From NCBI GenBank assembly GCA_963970005.1, contig CAXAMN010021362.1, forward strand, positions 190,563 through 254,562: DNA of 64,000 nt. Direction: 5' to 3'. The notes beneath the pieces were generated by a model. That model searched no databases and was not told the origin of the DNA. It saw nothing but the letters and a program-made list of their open reading frames with translations. Both the position numbers and the translations under genes were made by a program. Source of the DNA: Durusdinium trenchii (Eukaryota; Sar; Dinophyceae; Suessiales; Symbiodiniaceae). Positions 42,301 to 45,408 of this stretch are shown here, in pieces. The number at the start of each line of letters is the position of its first letter. Within the stretch, counting starts at the first letter, position 1.

Positions 42301-43543
42301 CCCCCCCTGGTGGCATGTTGCGACCTGTGTCTTGAGTAGATCGAACAGATTGAGTGATTGCAGGACAAATCCGACCAAGCATGTGTGTAGTGCATTGTAG
42401 TGCACGGTTTAAGCTGCGTATGTGGTTTATAACATATTTTTATAACATATCGTTATAAGTTATAACCCTTGGCCACGACAATCACGAAGTCATTACGTCT
42501 AATCCAGCAGTCCGCCCTCATTTGTTTGCCGGTCAGGTGGACTGCAAGTCCTTGAGCCGGCCAACGCGCACATCGTCACGGAGGTCGCCAAAAGGGGCTG
42601 AAAAAGACCACCCCAAAAAAGAACGTCGATGGGGTGGAAATTTTTATATAGGAAGGCTGCTGAAGTTTGACAGGTCCACCTTGAGTTCAACCCTTCATGT
42701 CGATCTTCATCCCTGCTCCATGACTCCCCGTGGTTCACCCGTTCACCCCTCCCCATCTCCAGGACACCATCAAGCGCTTTGGCGGCTCCACCGCGCCGTC
42801 GGCGCCGTGGCCGAAGGACGCCACGACGGAGGAGGAGGAGCAAGACAAGCTGCCACTTGGAGCAACTGACGAAGTGGTTTCCTATAGGGACATGTAGGGA
42901 CTGAGGGAATGGATCCTGGGGGTTGGACGAAGTGGTGGCACTTATTCTTATGATTTGGCACTGAGTTATTGGGCAATAGGGTCCCTGGTGTTGGGAGCCG
43001 GAGTAGTAGTAGGAGGAGGAGTAGGAGGGGCAGTAGTTGTTGTCGTCAATGTGATGAGAGTGATGAGATGTTTGTTTTTTATTATATAGTGAATTTTGTC
43101 AATTCTGCAACTGCATGAGAGTGAAAGGCAGGCATCAAGATTTCTGCTGATAGCTGACAAGGACCAGCAGCTGCTGATCTCCCCTGTTGGTATTTCTTTG
43201 GTTGGACCTCCGTCACAATCACTACAGATGACCAAGCAATGAAGTTGACTGAAGGTACACTGGAATCATGGAAGTGGAAAAATGGTCCCCAAAGGATGAC
43301 CATTGTGCTCTACAAATAGGTGGTGCCATCCACGAAGCCGTGATGATTCCAGTGTATCTTGGGAATTTGCCGTCCTTTTTGCAAGGTCAGCAGTCGAATG
43401 CTTTTGGTGTTGGTCGATGCTCCGGCTTTGCCAGTTCGCACGTGCCCGGTCGCGCCAGGTGGCTCCTGGAACAAAAGCTGCAGAACATCATCAAATCACA
43501 AAAGAAAGGCCCTGCATCAAGCGATGATGCCGGCGGACCGTGA
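8420..43543 (+). CDS. Large multi-exon gene: globin-like domain plus ion-channel-like membrane domain
   Basis: I reconstruct one plus-strand gene from short GC-rich exons whose phases fit at nearly every junction: 8420-8546, 8688-~8752, 9004-9085, 9231-9376, 10679-10746, 11189-~11300, 12654-12718, 13685-13748, 14126-14226, 14751-14808, 14942-~15015, 15462-15532, 16039-16082, 16211-16306, 16744-16834, 18437-18483, 19461-19534, 20292-20333, 21391-21473, 36760-36817, 38238-38314, 41498-41565, 41908-42001, 42156-42246, 42537-42583, 42763-42848, 43459-43543 (TGA). Some exons are still missing: globin core 11.3-12.6 kb, 15.5-16.0 kb, 16.8-18.4 kb, and the pore between 38.3 and 41.5 kb. From memory, the protein resembles a dinoflagellate family that joins a globin-like domain to a TRP/polycystin-type channel. 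It presumably acts in a membrane and may sense O2, NO or redox; this is inference. Introns use GT, GC and apparently GA donors. The true start lies upstream or near 8393. Confidence 0.7.
9810..9878 (+). mobile_element. MITE-like inverted-repeat element, family A copy 1
   Basis: CCCCAAATAGATAGAA at the left is the exact reverse complement of TTCTATCTATTTGGGG at the right, with about 37 bp between. The right flank GGACCACTATA is shared with copy 2. Further copies lie at 12294-12363, 38110-38173 and 51400-51451. This copy lies within an intron of the globin/channel gene. Confidence 0.75.
11667..11744 (-). mobile_element. MITE-like inverted-repeat element, family B copy 2
   Basis: It lies in an intron of the globin/channel gene. 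CTCCATGTATGCCATATATG + CCTACATTGACCCC matches the reverse complement of the right arm of 8190-8265. The opposite arm (GGCATATATGCC..CCATGGAG) is partly decayed. Confidence 0.65.
11993..12022 (+). repeat. 10-bp tandem repeat (GCGTCATGAT)x3
   Basis: Three consecutive units, the last ending GAG instead of GAT; it lies in an intron. Confidence 0.8.
12294..12363 (+). mobile_element. MITE-like inverted-repeat element, family A copy 2
   Basis: It has the same 70-bp layout as 9810-9878: CCCC..GATAGAAC at the left, GTATTGAAAACAGTTCCTAT inside, and GGGGACCACTATAG at the right. The arms are more diverged. It is preceded by (TA)n microsatellites at about 12243-12256 and 12272-12287. Confidence 0.6.
13244..13322 (-). 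mobile_element. MITE-like inverted-repeat element, family B copy 3 (degenerate)
   Basis: It starts CTCCATATATGGAATACATG and ends GGCCATGGAG, with the same length (79 bp) and the same end words as the element at 11667-11744. The central CTTATATTGAGGCC and CCCTATATAAGTGATCGGC blocks are diverged. It is intronic. Confidence 0.4.
14594..14664 (+). mobile_element. MITE-like inverted-repeat element, family C copy 1
   Basis: Left arm CCCTAGGGATCCAGTCGTAC pairs with right arm GTGCGACTGGATCCTTAGGG with two mismatches. A second, inner hairpin (GTCGTACC..GGTACGAC) lies in the left half. The end word CCCTARGG and the GGTACGACTGGA block recur at 38833-38923. It is intronic, 87 bp before the exon at 14751. 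Confidence 0.7.
15462..16834 (+). other. Exon cluster 3 of the globin/channel gene (linker before the membrane domain)
   Basis: 15462-15532 carries RAKELLNITAGSQSISPFYW and ends at a GT donor. 16039-16082 carries VMLEDLLTIRADRD and ends at GT, joining in phase to 16211-16306 (VYYYGVDALFTTHTECVQKI, ARAPTLMPTLL). 16744-16834 carries DGLVWRSRQTKE then MRRVNYYVKHLIQDPSD. The junction 16306/16744 works only if the donor is GA (16307-16308), because the codon GAT that starts the next exon is also the first codon of the intron. The helical, repeat-like composition resembles ankyrin or TRP-type pre-channel linkers. A small exon between 15532 and 16039 is missing. Confidence 0.6.
17660..17705 (+). repeat. 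Microsatellites (AG)n then (AC)n
   Basis: AG-repeat at about 17660-17676 and AC-repeat at about 17688-17702, in an intron. Confidence 0.85.
18225..18315 (+). mobile_element. MITE-like inverted-repeat element, family D
   Basis: Left arm CTGACTGGAGCTTAGTAGGG + AATAAGGGAATG and right arm CATTCCCTCATTCCCTGCTA + AGCACCAGTCAG are inverted repeats of about 32 bp with few mismatches. The centre is itself palindromic (CCAATAG..CTATTGG). It could fold into one long hairpin. Only one copy is seen here; it is intronic. Confidence 0.7.
18437..21473 (+). other. Exon cluster 4 of the globin/channel gene (first membrane segments)
   Basis: 18437-18483 encodes a hydrophobic stretch, YKFILSKIYFLLILG, and ends at GT. 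19461-19534 encodes RLAQVMFGCRIFNYIFSMCK and ends at a GC donor. It joins in phase to 20292-20333 (NKTYRDLGNGNVR, GT donor) and then to 21391-21473 (PIGVPRFSDLRMANVTLLLI, LLVMCSQ), a clear transmembrane helix. The donor after 21473 reads GA (CAG|GAGACC). The next exon starting in phase is at 36760, beyond the retrotransposon. These segments resemble S1-S3 of six-helix cation channels, but the assignment is by hydropathy and order only. Confidence 0.6.
22302..22413 (+). repeat. Left-flank copy of the insertion-site repeat
   Basis: TATGAAGTACG..TCACGAAAGG..AGGGGATACC..GAGTTTGTCTTGCGAAGC matches the units at 36265-36418 and 36419-36640, in the same order and strand. It ends at ATTGATCGCTCAATTCAG beside the N gap; ATTGATTTTTCAATACAG follows the 3' LTR. 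Confidence 0.6.
22414..22513. other. Assembly gap (100 N)
   Basis: Exactly 100 N, probably a nominal length. It hides the left boundary of the 5' LTR and any target-site duplication. The ORFs drawn across it are meaningless. Confidence 0.98.
22514..22639 (+). repeat. 5' LTR (visible part)
   Basis: It begins CAACAGCTGATATAGTG at the gap edge and ends CACTCTTTCA. The sequence before it is hidden by N, so the LTR may be longer. Confidence 0.85.
22641..22658 (+). promoter_or_regulatory. Primer binding site (initiator Met tRNA type)
   Basis: TGGTAGCGGAGC starts 1 nt after the terminal CA of the LTR. It matches the complement of the conserved 3' end of eukaryotic initiator tRNA-Met (TGGTAGCAGAGG in animals) at 10 of 12 positions, as expected for copia elements. 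Confidence 0.75.
22718..23668 (+). CDS. gag: Gag capsid-type protein of the copia element
   Basis: The ATG at 22718 (MDWIDDWEEPDADVAYE) is the first in a frame open to TAG 23666-23668, giving about 316 residues. The middle carries the capsid-like segment of copia Gag: SYDGKTSWFSYEDAIDDW, RGPALRNRLEGEAA and the FLYRFMQFVRFN helix. The C-terminus is acidic. The conserved continuation, a Lys/Gly/Arg-rich RNA-binding tail (GRRKGKGKGRSG) at about 23668-23960, lies in the Pol frame (-1). Gag and Pol are therefore either linked by a -1 frameshift at GGATTTTAG, or one T has been lost from this copy. No CCHC knuckle is visible; the basic tail probably replaces it. Confidence 0.85.
   Translation: MDWIDDWEEPDADVAYEPAAYVNRHVRREPAAIAMTTQVTTKVPPSYDGKTSWFSYEDAIDDWCDITELEDEKRGPALRNRLEGEAAVYKRVLDRDALKANDPPGAGVEYFKRVLRPYFVKGSTNVFLYRFMQFVRFNRGSADMMKWMTRFQILLQRLMSSWMDMLEPVTQAHPQVLAQMQADAALTGTAPTAERIQEIMQTINGNMRAFHQNEFPLGENLIALLMLSLADLSQDQRNTLTSLMTHRGRVLQQYTTTELRTVFIEMFCTTKTSVDNPLMQPTGAGGRRSFFVLEEGELDGTFGYWAEDEEDGTEGF
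23665..31290 (+). CDS. pol: Copia Pol polyprotein (PR-IN-MTase-like-RT-RNase H)
   Basis: The first ATG is at 23971 (2439 codons); the same frame is open back to about 23644 and includes the basic Gag tail. Domains, numbered from that ATG: aspartic protease LDIGCTRAMGS (D173); integrase zinc finger H605/H608 with C640-x2-C643; integrase core D670, D728, E761; a methyltransferase-like segment about 980-1075; an acidic, Pro-rich linker about 1370-1650; RT with D1786 (DLKTAFLQGE), YGLSDAPRRWW near 1826, and D2082/D2083 in HVDD in place of YVDD; RNase H D2239, E2292, D2325, D2374. About 190 extra residues separate the RT YGL block from HVDD compared with typical copia. At about 2440 residues it is much longer than usual copia polyproteins. 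All catalytic acidic residues are present, so it may be active. Confidence 0.95.
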   Translation, partial: LDALDDVFWVYDDQNFSWFQRRFQGRRARKGKGKGRRKGKGKGRSGRRFFRPRGKGKGKRRGKGHFADEQQTTYPEEYFEENPYEDTWESNQGAYDAILAEDMNDYLQGEYDDANDFWQQLEEAWFSHKGKGKGKRKGKKGKGKDKGDGKQDANYANQQQPRSLPAPSRSSQASGGQQGFFAHCVTAAAEVHDSEVDLLSGMMTSCQDEADCAVNNGETIFNGMGAPVRYSLSKEMLTKAPDGFALMSAEEEVKEMQAISFLTENRFPPTIAILDIGCTRAMGSRRAVDHFCNYVDNHPDCGLWYSFEATKSKFYFANSQKATCSQKLVIYMYDRAWTIHHTEFDIVEEGEVPLLMSLPQMRNLGFELRLTPQHAYLTSVPLGIKYLELKVAASTHLVLDFQDIAWYLSDVNLQTRREKSFYSHFTHYEYGHISVDLNSDEDVAEHAYPVVDYWEVDVHKRELIRHHKDYRKILFPATKSCPVDTDLLEDLRLTIIKKKKGGEEIKKQDDWRKAKWKDLQIGYEWRGRTIFKFKPDAKIPDLKIRKAGIEHRGIGDPDAVVRSSSEKVPIANDREPGFSSEKEGAPASAAEKPVPPKFRYTSKGFDPFWKGHKSKPSEPQNDLKGDDLEEYVPSEPPERPEGELVEIPKASKGPSSDKHEPLEPGDGALEPRRISIPLPGSEVVAMTPAYRKMLQRLEDKVELYKLHVKHYHMSPTQFRRRVSMLKLPDSVLEKYESVVRNCRVCNTSVAPPPRARVSGIRASCFGDVVFADHCEVELHKNKYIILLVLDGATNLLWATAQKDLIDQTTIQALRQWSDENNCVPKAIVGDEAFFTDAFVEYYRFHGIQQCPCGPRTPWPNRAETAVRLFKRMWHVMKVDLDDPRFRGVTVREVVKKVVWARNCQLTISGYSPIEIATGRRPPDLFDLETASPEQLSANAAAQDRTNLELQRVALRAHQEARQAQDLRADLARRTMPSDGPYFQGEKVFIWTQDSSKFKDKGRWVRATVLGQEGAMVQANTGKAVIRVNQSKVRRDHDEWHDVSIPALDDENPENLREDHELYVDAEFGEQSFFFCNDDHPDVVELLHGNSGLSWFLSKNGVKVASPMDFKAGYNFSTMKGQDGIWQQLERLQPHCIVINNPSPKQNRASIWLLCCNVIEWQLRRKKHVFVTVPKGNKFCLFLQKFISSLKDPIFNFDVNMNCFCFCPKGMSYVTVFHSYASCQGWKGIGDCSFQAKTVQATRSNQYFKDPDWKKFPFSFLVEMNRFLPYSETSDKRQSFLIEDLLENFDSGSLCGTALLLEREAHQSILLNSVRTEETTEIPVPLRHILPQRFTTTELIRTLRQVDALPQRSEFDVTTSSDSRIVSLIPGLKEIRRRTLPQMYFERCKVYRGTFGRVHPLFNSEDDAVLIMWKPGKYHQVFFMFVSQLSPHHEQFLVDHWSMIVYEAETTGAVKRIVTPDEVALEDPKDQPPDYGPPMDDDMAYEPIPVSGELQYFDPDDEDMYPPGDGPGGNPDDHQGGQPPGPPPTGSVAGPNQFGNPDVPLEQLGYPSSDPEEAMPEITSESRPPDDPGQPPIGFPSDTDPVHPFVPSPDSNTPEPEPYVPENRERHSKHMRKLSVDSTDALPKAKVKFQVKRSKVQLPGHDEPIPAPPKSVLRSFFPGHSENPTASSSNQPQAADIPVPTSTVEDDDNETIDTNETDSEPIFDEEDVKGFEKDPDKDLDDEKNLFVSFDDMDFCVIGPNQAPPSFNSYDPKGFSQFCQYLAKTMAKKTPKAESVITPEVLRKYAKEIKQAKLEEFRSFLDFTAMKYRDRRKHKIDNYVTGRWVLTIKIDKDGNFKKFKARWVCRGFQDAQKWDLQTDSPTATRYGFRVACQHAASSFWDLLHIDLKTAFLQGELYDLERRVIHVQLPTDIGLPPCLVGLCTRSVYGLSDAPRRWWNRLDKFLHSLGLVPTRADRCTYVCYSGCLKVPKAVNYSSEEMPAEPEPVSFYVAGAPPNEFHDTAEEVRRSFLCEERLFSVCYGNRSEKTVTRSLLKAEDGKWTPKVDQELQNFLDCVEHKAGWHQYANGHAQVAYRAKALRTPEPTYSRSRFCFRTSIVKRKGVWWLLETNKDIRNEKNAVTLEEEAETLVSLFLPAEHTYTVTQTPQLTPEVVEELLEHFMDPVHGSNSKNRSPIGMCCLHVDDLFVTGNDIFLKQFKDIVKSQFKIGHEDTNDLMFTGQRVSWKMQEKTKKKEYISVEQSLCVQELTEIIIPKGLKDEDKCDKDMHTAFRSLLGSINWLQSRTQFQACYQFSRSASASAGPTIGDCKALNKLCKQIVTDPMELRFWPLEGSPRLIAMPDAAFRNNSDKSSQRAMVIFMGEQRKAKQKNTKGSLIFFESSKIKRTTLSTTVAELYAFMKCYGTCQMLRGLIKDITGYSTDIHMRTDANNLVTTASTTHVPEQQETIHMIQMLRKEACSGAIADLSHIRTQWCLADCLTKKSASPQALIDAVRSGCLKEVDAHPPFRSLIEHKAYLRGWLPTVCTHVDFSHDVFYLGDSLH
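31291..31492 (+). other. Spacer between pol and the 3' ORF, possible trans-splice acceptor
   Basis: A pyrimidine-rich tract (TTGCCTTGCATCGTTGACTA + CCTGTCATTTCTAAG) ends in AG at about 31447, 45 nt before the first ATG of the next ORF (31493). Dinoflagellate mRNAs receive a spliced leader in trans, so this is a plausible acceptor for a separate mRNA. No spliced leader is encoded here. Confidence 0.35.
31493..34744 (+). CDS. Retrotransposon 3' ORF with Tpt1/KptA-like RNA 2'-phosphotransferase domain
   Basis: From ATG 31493 the product has about 1083 residues; an upstream in-frame GTG at 31472 is ignored. Residues about 115-290 follow the Tpt1/KptA layout: LNYMLRH (R127, H128), then KQRFHLVIR, then RLGVNQGHT (R203, H210), FHVTRRENWASIERYGL, and GRDYVHF (R270). 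These correspond to the Arg-His-Arg-Arg tetrad of Tpt1, which removes 2'-phosphate from RNA splice junctions using NAD+. About 330-1083 is unrecognised, partly charged, and ends acidic. TGA 34742-34744 is followed within 3 nt by an acidic continuation in another frame, so the ORF was probably once longer. It occupies the env-like position after pol. Activity and role are inferred; ADP-ribosyl transfer to RNA is an alternative. Confidence 0.75.
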   Translation: MTGQGASNMVNIFEYARNWSQKVPWGQPQNWANRLRRPRTPVEFHRNSEQDELILTDILAMCLAPENHTKFNFRVRWFAEIARYAFGYVTQEEEDEYERSRQFVATRVAWRQNDYGKIATGLNYMLRHDRSLDRLMDSRAMIELMPLITEGTARMPSPFRIYPNTFFAILHSDEKQRFHLVIRLDKNVWYNTGNQYDMPFSMRLGVNQGHTGLMQNISPEKLNHRLTSIEARCLGHVFHVTRRENWASIERYGLMRDPQSWNRRNRGEGRDYVHFMYSNPQTSLYIPLGPGTVVPRDYGQPLYVKLNVILWLRAGRPLYFSNNGVVLAHCDVEPEYLDISVDEPQPRDAPEPAKELRNPKSAEEMMELINSEKVQQERVRALFTRLSIDKPYARELLRRIHAEEPETKQVKRHMLLWLDNLDLGAIARFVQYENHPEREYNRSRLRSRQSMSEGHYLQGWSLIAPKEIDDRDPWSILGYSTPKLIVDGDGVTSRSLFMVHPLVLSKDQAKLVKADEEVLRFDHIWTDITSKSSTARTSGEPQQDEEDDSAHVAEREMTWFIQNVNNLVLNPWMVYDIGMVSLHDRVGTRVLQSTGEDVILVRDWDRLTRHQREYFWRRYKLLRPSVYGTEEDPKTYAPSFEPGISQWMELAQTGYQQFFFIRAWENGRRWAEIMTDHGIASLELSSFLDMCRDPKLLGWNFGIPEPQWDNFGNTVEEAFNNPLFAKLHYRFKQEEEIGRVMHLVSELVCDFFIKVLPKWVLDHSILWEEFMILDPDTNLPAYKTSEAALQAERNPEKYHTHFAMNFKKFRFSARIVWYLIDRDRNHLESFLHNSNSRFVQHACYQLREYVQARVAVSDPLYEMIKKEEFERQYNSKFLEAISCSRVVVEPVSSGTYEPSSKLNLKVLQDILKGIFKIQKDEELAKERDEEEEQAAQNISYLLADDMELDFDDDDVPVWRSIVDKYRGGDQVLQGEAVKITHLFRDQKDNEKATEAFSSERTDFYETSGPLPRTEGENLVEDLLTKDVAEQAFEAGEEVPPYTRVSTITGEVYTGSRTLLEDENMEEEVPEEDPAVEPGKEQEI
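34744..36075 (+). CDS. Continuation of the 3' ORF with N-terminal half of an EEP-like nuclease domain
   Basis: The frame overlaps the previous ORF and continues its acidic composition (FDEDAGVFPSEELKMEVDQE) immediately after that ORF's stop. I read it as the same gene after a 1-nt frameshift near AAGAAATTTGATG. A coiled, charged region (about 34980-35110) is followed by an unrecognised domain. At about 35640-35960 comes a pattern typical of endonuclease/exonuclease/phosphatase folds: TFLSWNYGNM, then HVVILQEAHL (metal-binding Glu), then ENLAVMAR. The second half of such a domain, with its later Asp/Asn and His motifs, is absent. The frame runs into the 3' LTR and stops at 36293. This suggests a 3' truncation joined to the LTR, or a pseudo-domain. 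Confidence 0.6.
36036..36047 (+). promoter_or_regulatory. Weak polypurine-tract candidate
   Basis: GGAGAAACAAGG lies 12 bp upstream of the TG at 36060. It is short and interrupted; no better tract precedes the LTR. Confidence 0.25.
36060..36201 (+). repeat. 3' LTR
   Basis: 36076-36201 repeats 22514-22639. Extending left to TG (TGTACAGGGTTCCACT) gives a TG..CA LTR of 142 bp, short for copia. It is followed by CCCCCCGCCCCC. Confidence 0.8.
36202..36264. repeat. C-homopolymer-rich junction
   Basis: CCCCCCGCCCCC directly after the LTR and a 19-base C-rich run at about 36238-36256. ATTGATTTTTCAATACAG between them matches the last bases before the N gap. Confidence 0.7.
36265..36640 (+). repeat. 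Two diverged tandem repeat units at the right flank
   Basis: Unit 1 is 36265-36418 and unit 2 is 36419 to about 36640. Both start CAATTCTCTCCTGG, continue CGTCTTCGTGAGCCTCT and TTTCAGGATAG, and later share GAACATT..GTGAATATGAAATT and ACGAAAGG..GAGGGGATA. Unit 2 has about 60 bp extra. The left flank of the element (22302-22413) carries the same second half. Confidence 0.75.
36760..38314 (+). other. Exon cluster 5 of the globin/channel gene (downstream of the retrotransposon)
   Basis: 36760-36817 (EPYLWCLNDGFGITMECQS) follows CGCCGCCAG and ends in phase 1 at a GT donor. 38238-38314 (AFLAMALYWILLSDLAIFSM, RISAF) follows CCCTGAG, begins in the complementary phase, and ends at GT. The second is a clear transmembrane helix with an Asp, as in S4-S5 regions of TRP/polycystin-like channels. 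The direct join reads through in frame. Candidate ORFs at 36637 and 37542 on either side are not supported. Confidence 0.6.
38110..38173 (+). mobile_element. MITE-like inverted-repeat element, family A copy 3
   Basis: CCCCAAATAGA at the left and CTCTATTTGGGG at the right, with internal ATCCCACTATTGGAAACCGT matching copy 1. It lies about 65 bp upstream of the exon at 38238-38314. Confidence 0.65.
38409..38432 (+). repeat. (CT)n microsatellite
   Basis: Twelve CT units, shortly after the exon at 38238-38314; it could be mistaken for a polypyrimidine tract. Confidence 0.9.
38440..41497. other. Intronic stretch; pore exon(s) expected but not found
   Basis: The exons at 38238-38314 and 41498-41565 join in phase 0, but a channel would need a pore loop between them. 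No confident exon was found. A weak candidate is GTAISTLYYEM near 39674-39705 after CCTAG. The family C hairpin (38833-38923) lies here. Confidence 0.4.
38833..38923 (+). mobile_element. MITE-like inverted-repeat element, family C copy 2
   Basis: Starts CCCTAGGACTCCAAG, ends GGTACGACTGGAGCCTAGGG, and contains two copies of CACCTTCTTACCAGG/TACCTTCTTACAAGG. The same family as 14594-14664 by its end words and the GTACGACTGGA block. Confidence 0.6.
41498..43543 (+). other. Exon cluster 6 of the globin/channel gene (last helix and cytoplasmic tail, stop)
   Basis: 41498-41565 encodes the last helix (VTVPVCIFLFIVGICLTNLL, VAQ) and ends with 2 nt of a Gln codon at GT. 41908-42001 completes the codon and carries LSQSYHDAYSNMQGYARLNR. 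42156-42246 carries SAKRWQKFLTSLKLDDPLEF and NEGDVGLSG. 42537-42583 carries GLQVLEPANAHIVTE. 42763-42848 carries DTIKRFGGSTAPSAPWPKD and an acidic run, ending at a GC donor. 43459-43543 carries WLLEQKLQNIIKSQKKGP and ends with TGA 43541-43543. Every junction is in phase. A NLLVAQLS..Y motif directly after the helix is what one sees after S6 in TRP/polycystin-like channels. Confidence 0.75.
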
Positions 43544-45249
43544 CGGACCGTGCATACGTAGGCAACAAACAGCCTGATAGGTGGGCAACAAGCTGCAGTA
43601 CTCCGTGAAATCCATGAAGCCATTTGTTCAGTGAAACTTGGGTCTAGAAAGACAACCATTTCTTTGGGTCGTGCATTACATGGCCCTAATCCATGTCATT
43701 GATGCGATAAGTGGCTTTCGAAAGGCGAGCTGAGTCTTTTGTGGTCAACGAAGGTCGACGAGGGACCGTGTTGTTTATTCTTCACAAATGTTGCTGGGTA
43801 TAGAGCACCGCGGACAATCTGTGCTTACCACCCAGATTGTCCGCGATGTTTCAATGTTCACTGTTTTTGGGCAACTGTTTGGTTCAAAGCAAGTTCATCC
43901 TGTTAGCTGATCCTCATGACTTCATTTCCCACCGGGTCCCAACAGACCGTTTTCACCACTCGGTCACCGTTCACCACGCGGCCAGGCCGAAAGAAAGGCC
44001 AAAGCTCTGAGGGCTCCATGGCCAGTGGATATGGCAGTGGTGTAAGCTGCTCGATTGGCAAGCTGGGGTTGGGTGGAGTTCAATCTACAGTGGCACAAAT
44101 GACCAAAAGGTATGTTATGGTATGTTCATAAGGACCCCCAACTAAAAGACATTTTGGCGTGCCAGAGCTATCTACTCTGAAACCAGTGTAACATGATCAT
44201 ACATGATCCAACATGTAGGTCACAGCTGAACGGAGAGCCCAAGAGCTGAACGGAGAGCCCGGACTGCAAGCCACGCGCCCTTGCAAACATGCACTGGACT
44301 TATGGCCTAACACCTCCCAGTTTGCTGTATGAACCCCTCTACAAGCAAACTGTTTCCAGTGAGCCTTTGGCCCGAGGTAGCGGCCCGAGCAGTGCCTCCT
44401 CCACCTGAGAGCCGGATGTGCTCAAAGATCTCGTTTAGAGACCCAACGGAACGAACACACCCCGGTGCATTCGACCCCGCCTGCTCCCTTTTTGGGGATT
44501 CAGCGGCAGGGGCACAACTGAGTTACTGGACAACATATGACTTACATATACATTTTGTTGTTTTGTTTCTGGCATTCCTTGCCACAAGCAAAGAAGTCAA
44601 ATCATGTCAATTTAATTACCTCGTAGCTCAGCACTTTGGGCATTCTGCCGCCTCCTCGGGCTTTCTCAGAGCACCTTGGCACTTGGAGATGTCCATGCTG
44701 CGGTGCAAGGGCAGGTTGGATGCGAGCATGCAAGCATGCCACACTCGTGACAGACCAATAAAGAATGCTCCAAAAGTCTCCAGAATCTTTGGTTGTAGAG
44801 AGTCTTTGTGGGAGACGTTGAAACATGTTGAACTCACGTTCGGCTCAAGGGCACCATGTCATTGAACGTCTTTGGTCCCAAACAGACGGATTCTTGTGTA
44901 AAATGGAGCTTGCAGTGGAGCCTGCGGATTGTTCCGTGTTTTTGTTCCATGGTTCGATGTTATCTATGATGTACATGATTTATACTCTACTATGTTACCT
45001 TTGAGTTTCCTCTCAGCATGCTGATTTGTATCATGGAATTCTACGACATTCCTGTTTGATTGAGAGTTGGGGGAGTCAGGATTCCTGCCTAGGCAAAGGG
45101 AAATGGTTTGGAATGGATGCAGAAATTGACCGTATCCGTATCCACAACCCCTCACCCTTTGAGCCAGCTTATTGTTTTCGACATGCGGAATTTTACACAC
45201 AACACATGCATATATGCATTGTACATGTATGTAGTCACAAGGGCCTCAC

Positions 45250-45408
45250 CTGAGCTCTTTGCTGCTAGAGCTTTGGCTCTTCACCACGAACGGCGAAAAC
45301 GAACATGCCACGAGCGTTGCTGCCGACGGCTTTTCTGCACGAGCTTAGACTGTGAAGCCGAAGGCACATCTAAGACGGTAGGAGGTTTGGTGGCTGAGGG
45401 CCGCCAGG
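45250..45408 (+). CDS. Weak candidate exon, unrecognised
   Basis: GC-rich open frame with ALALHHERRKRTCHERC and CEAEGTSKTVGGLVAEGRQ, ending just before a consensus GTGAGG donor. No family is recognised and no matching neighbour exon was found. Confidence 0.25.

Noticed and set aside
44329..44865. 178-codon plus ORF
   Set aside because: It mixes low-complexity Pro/Arg parts with AT-rich sequence, has no splice-like borders throughout and no family resemblance; kept only as a note in the regional entry.
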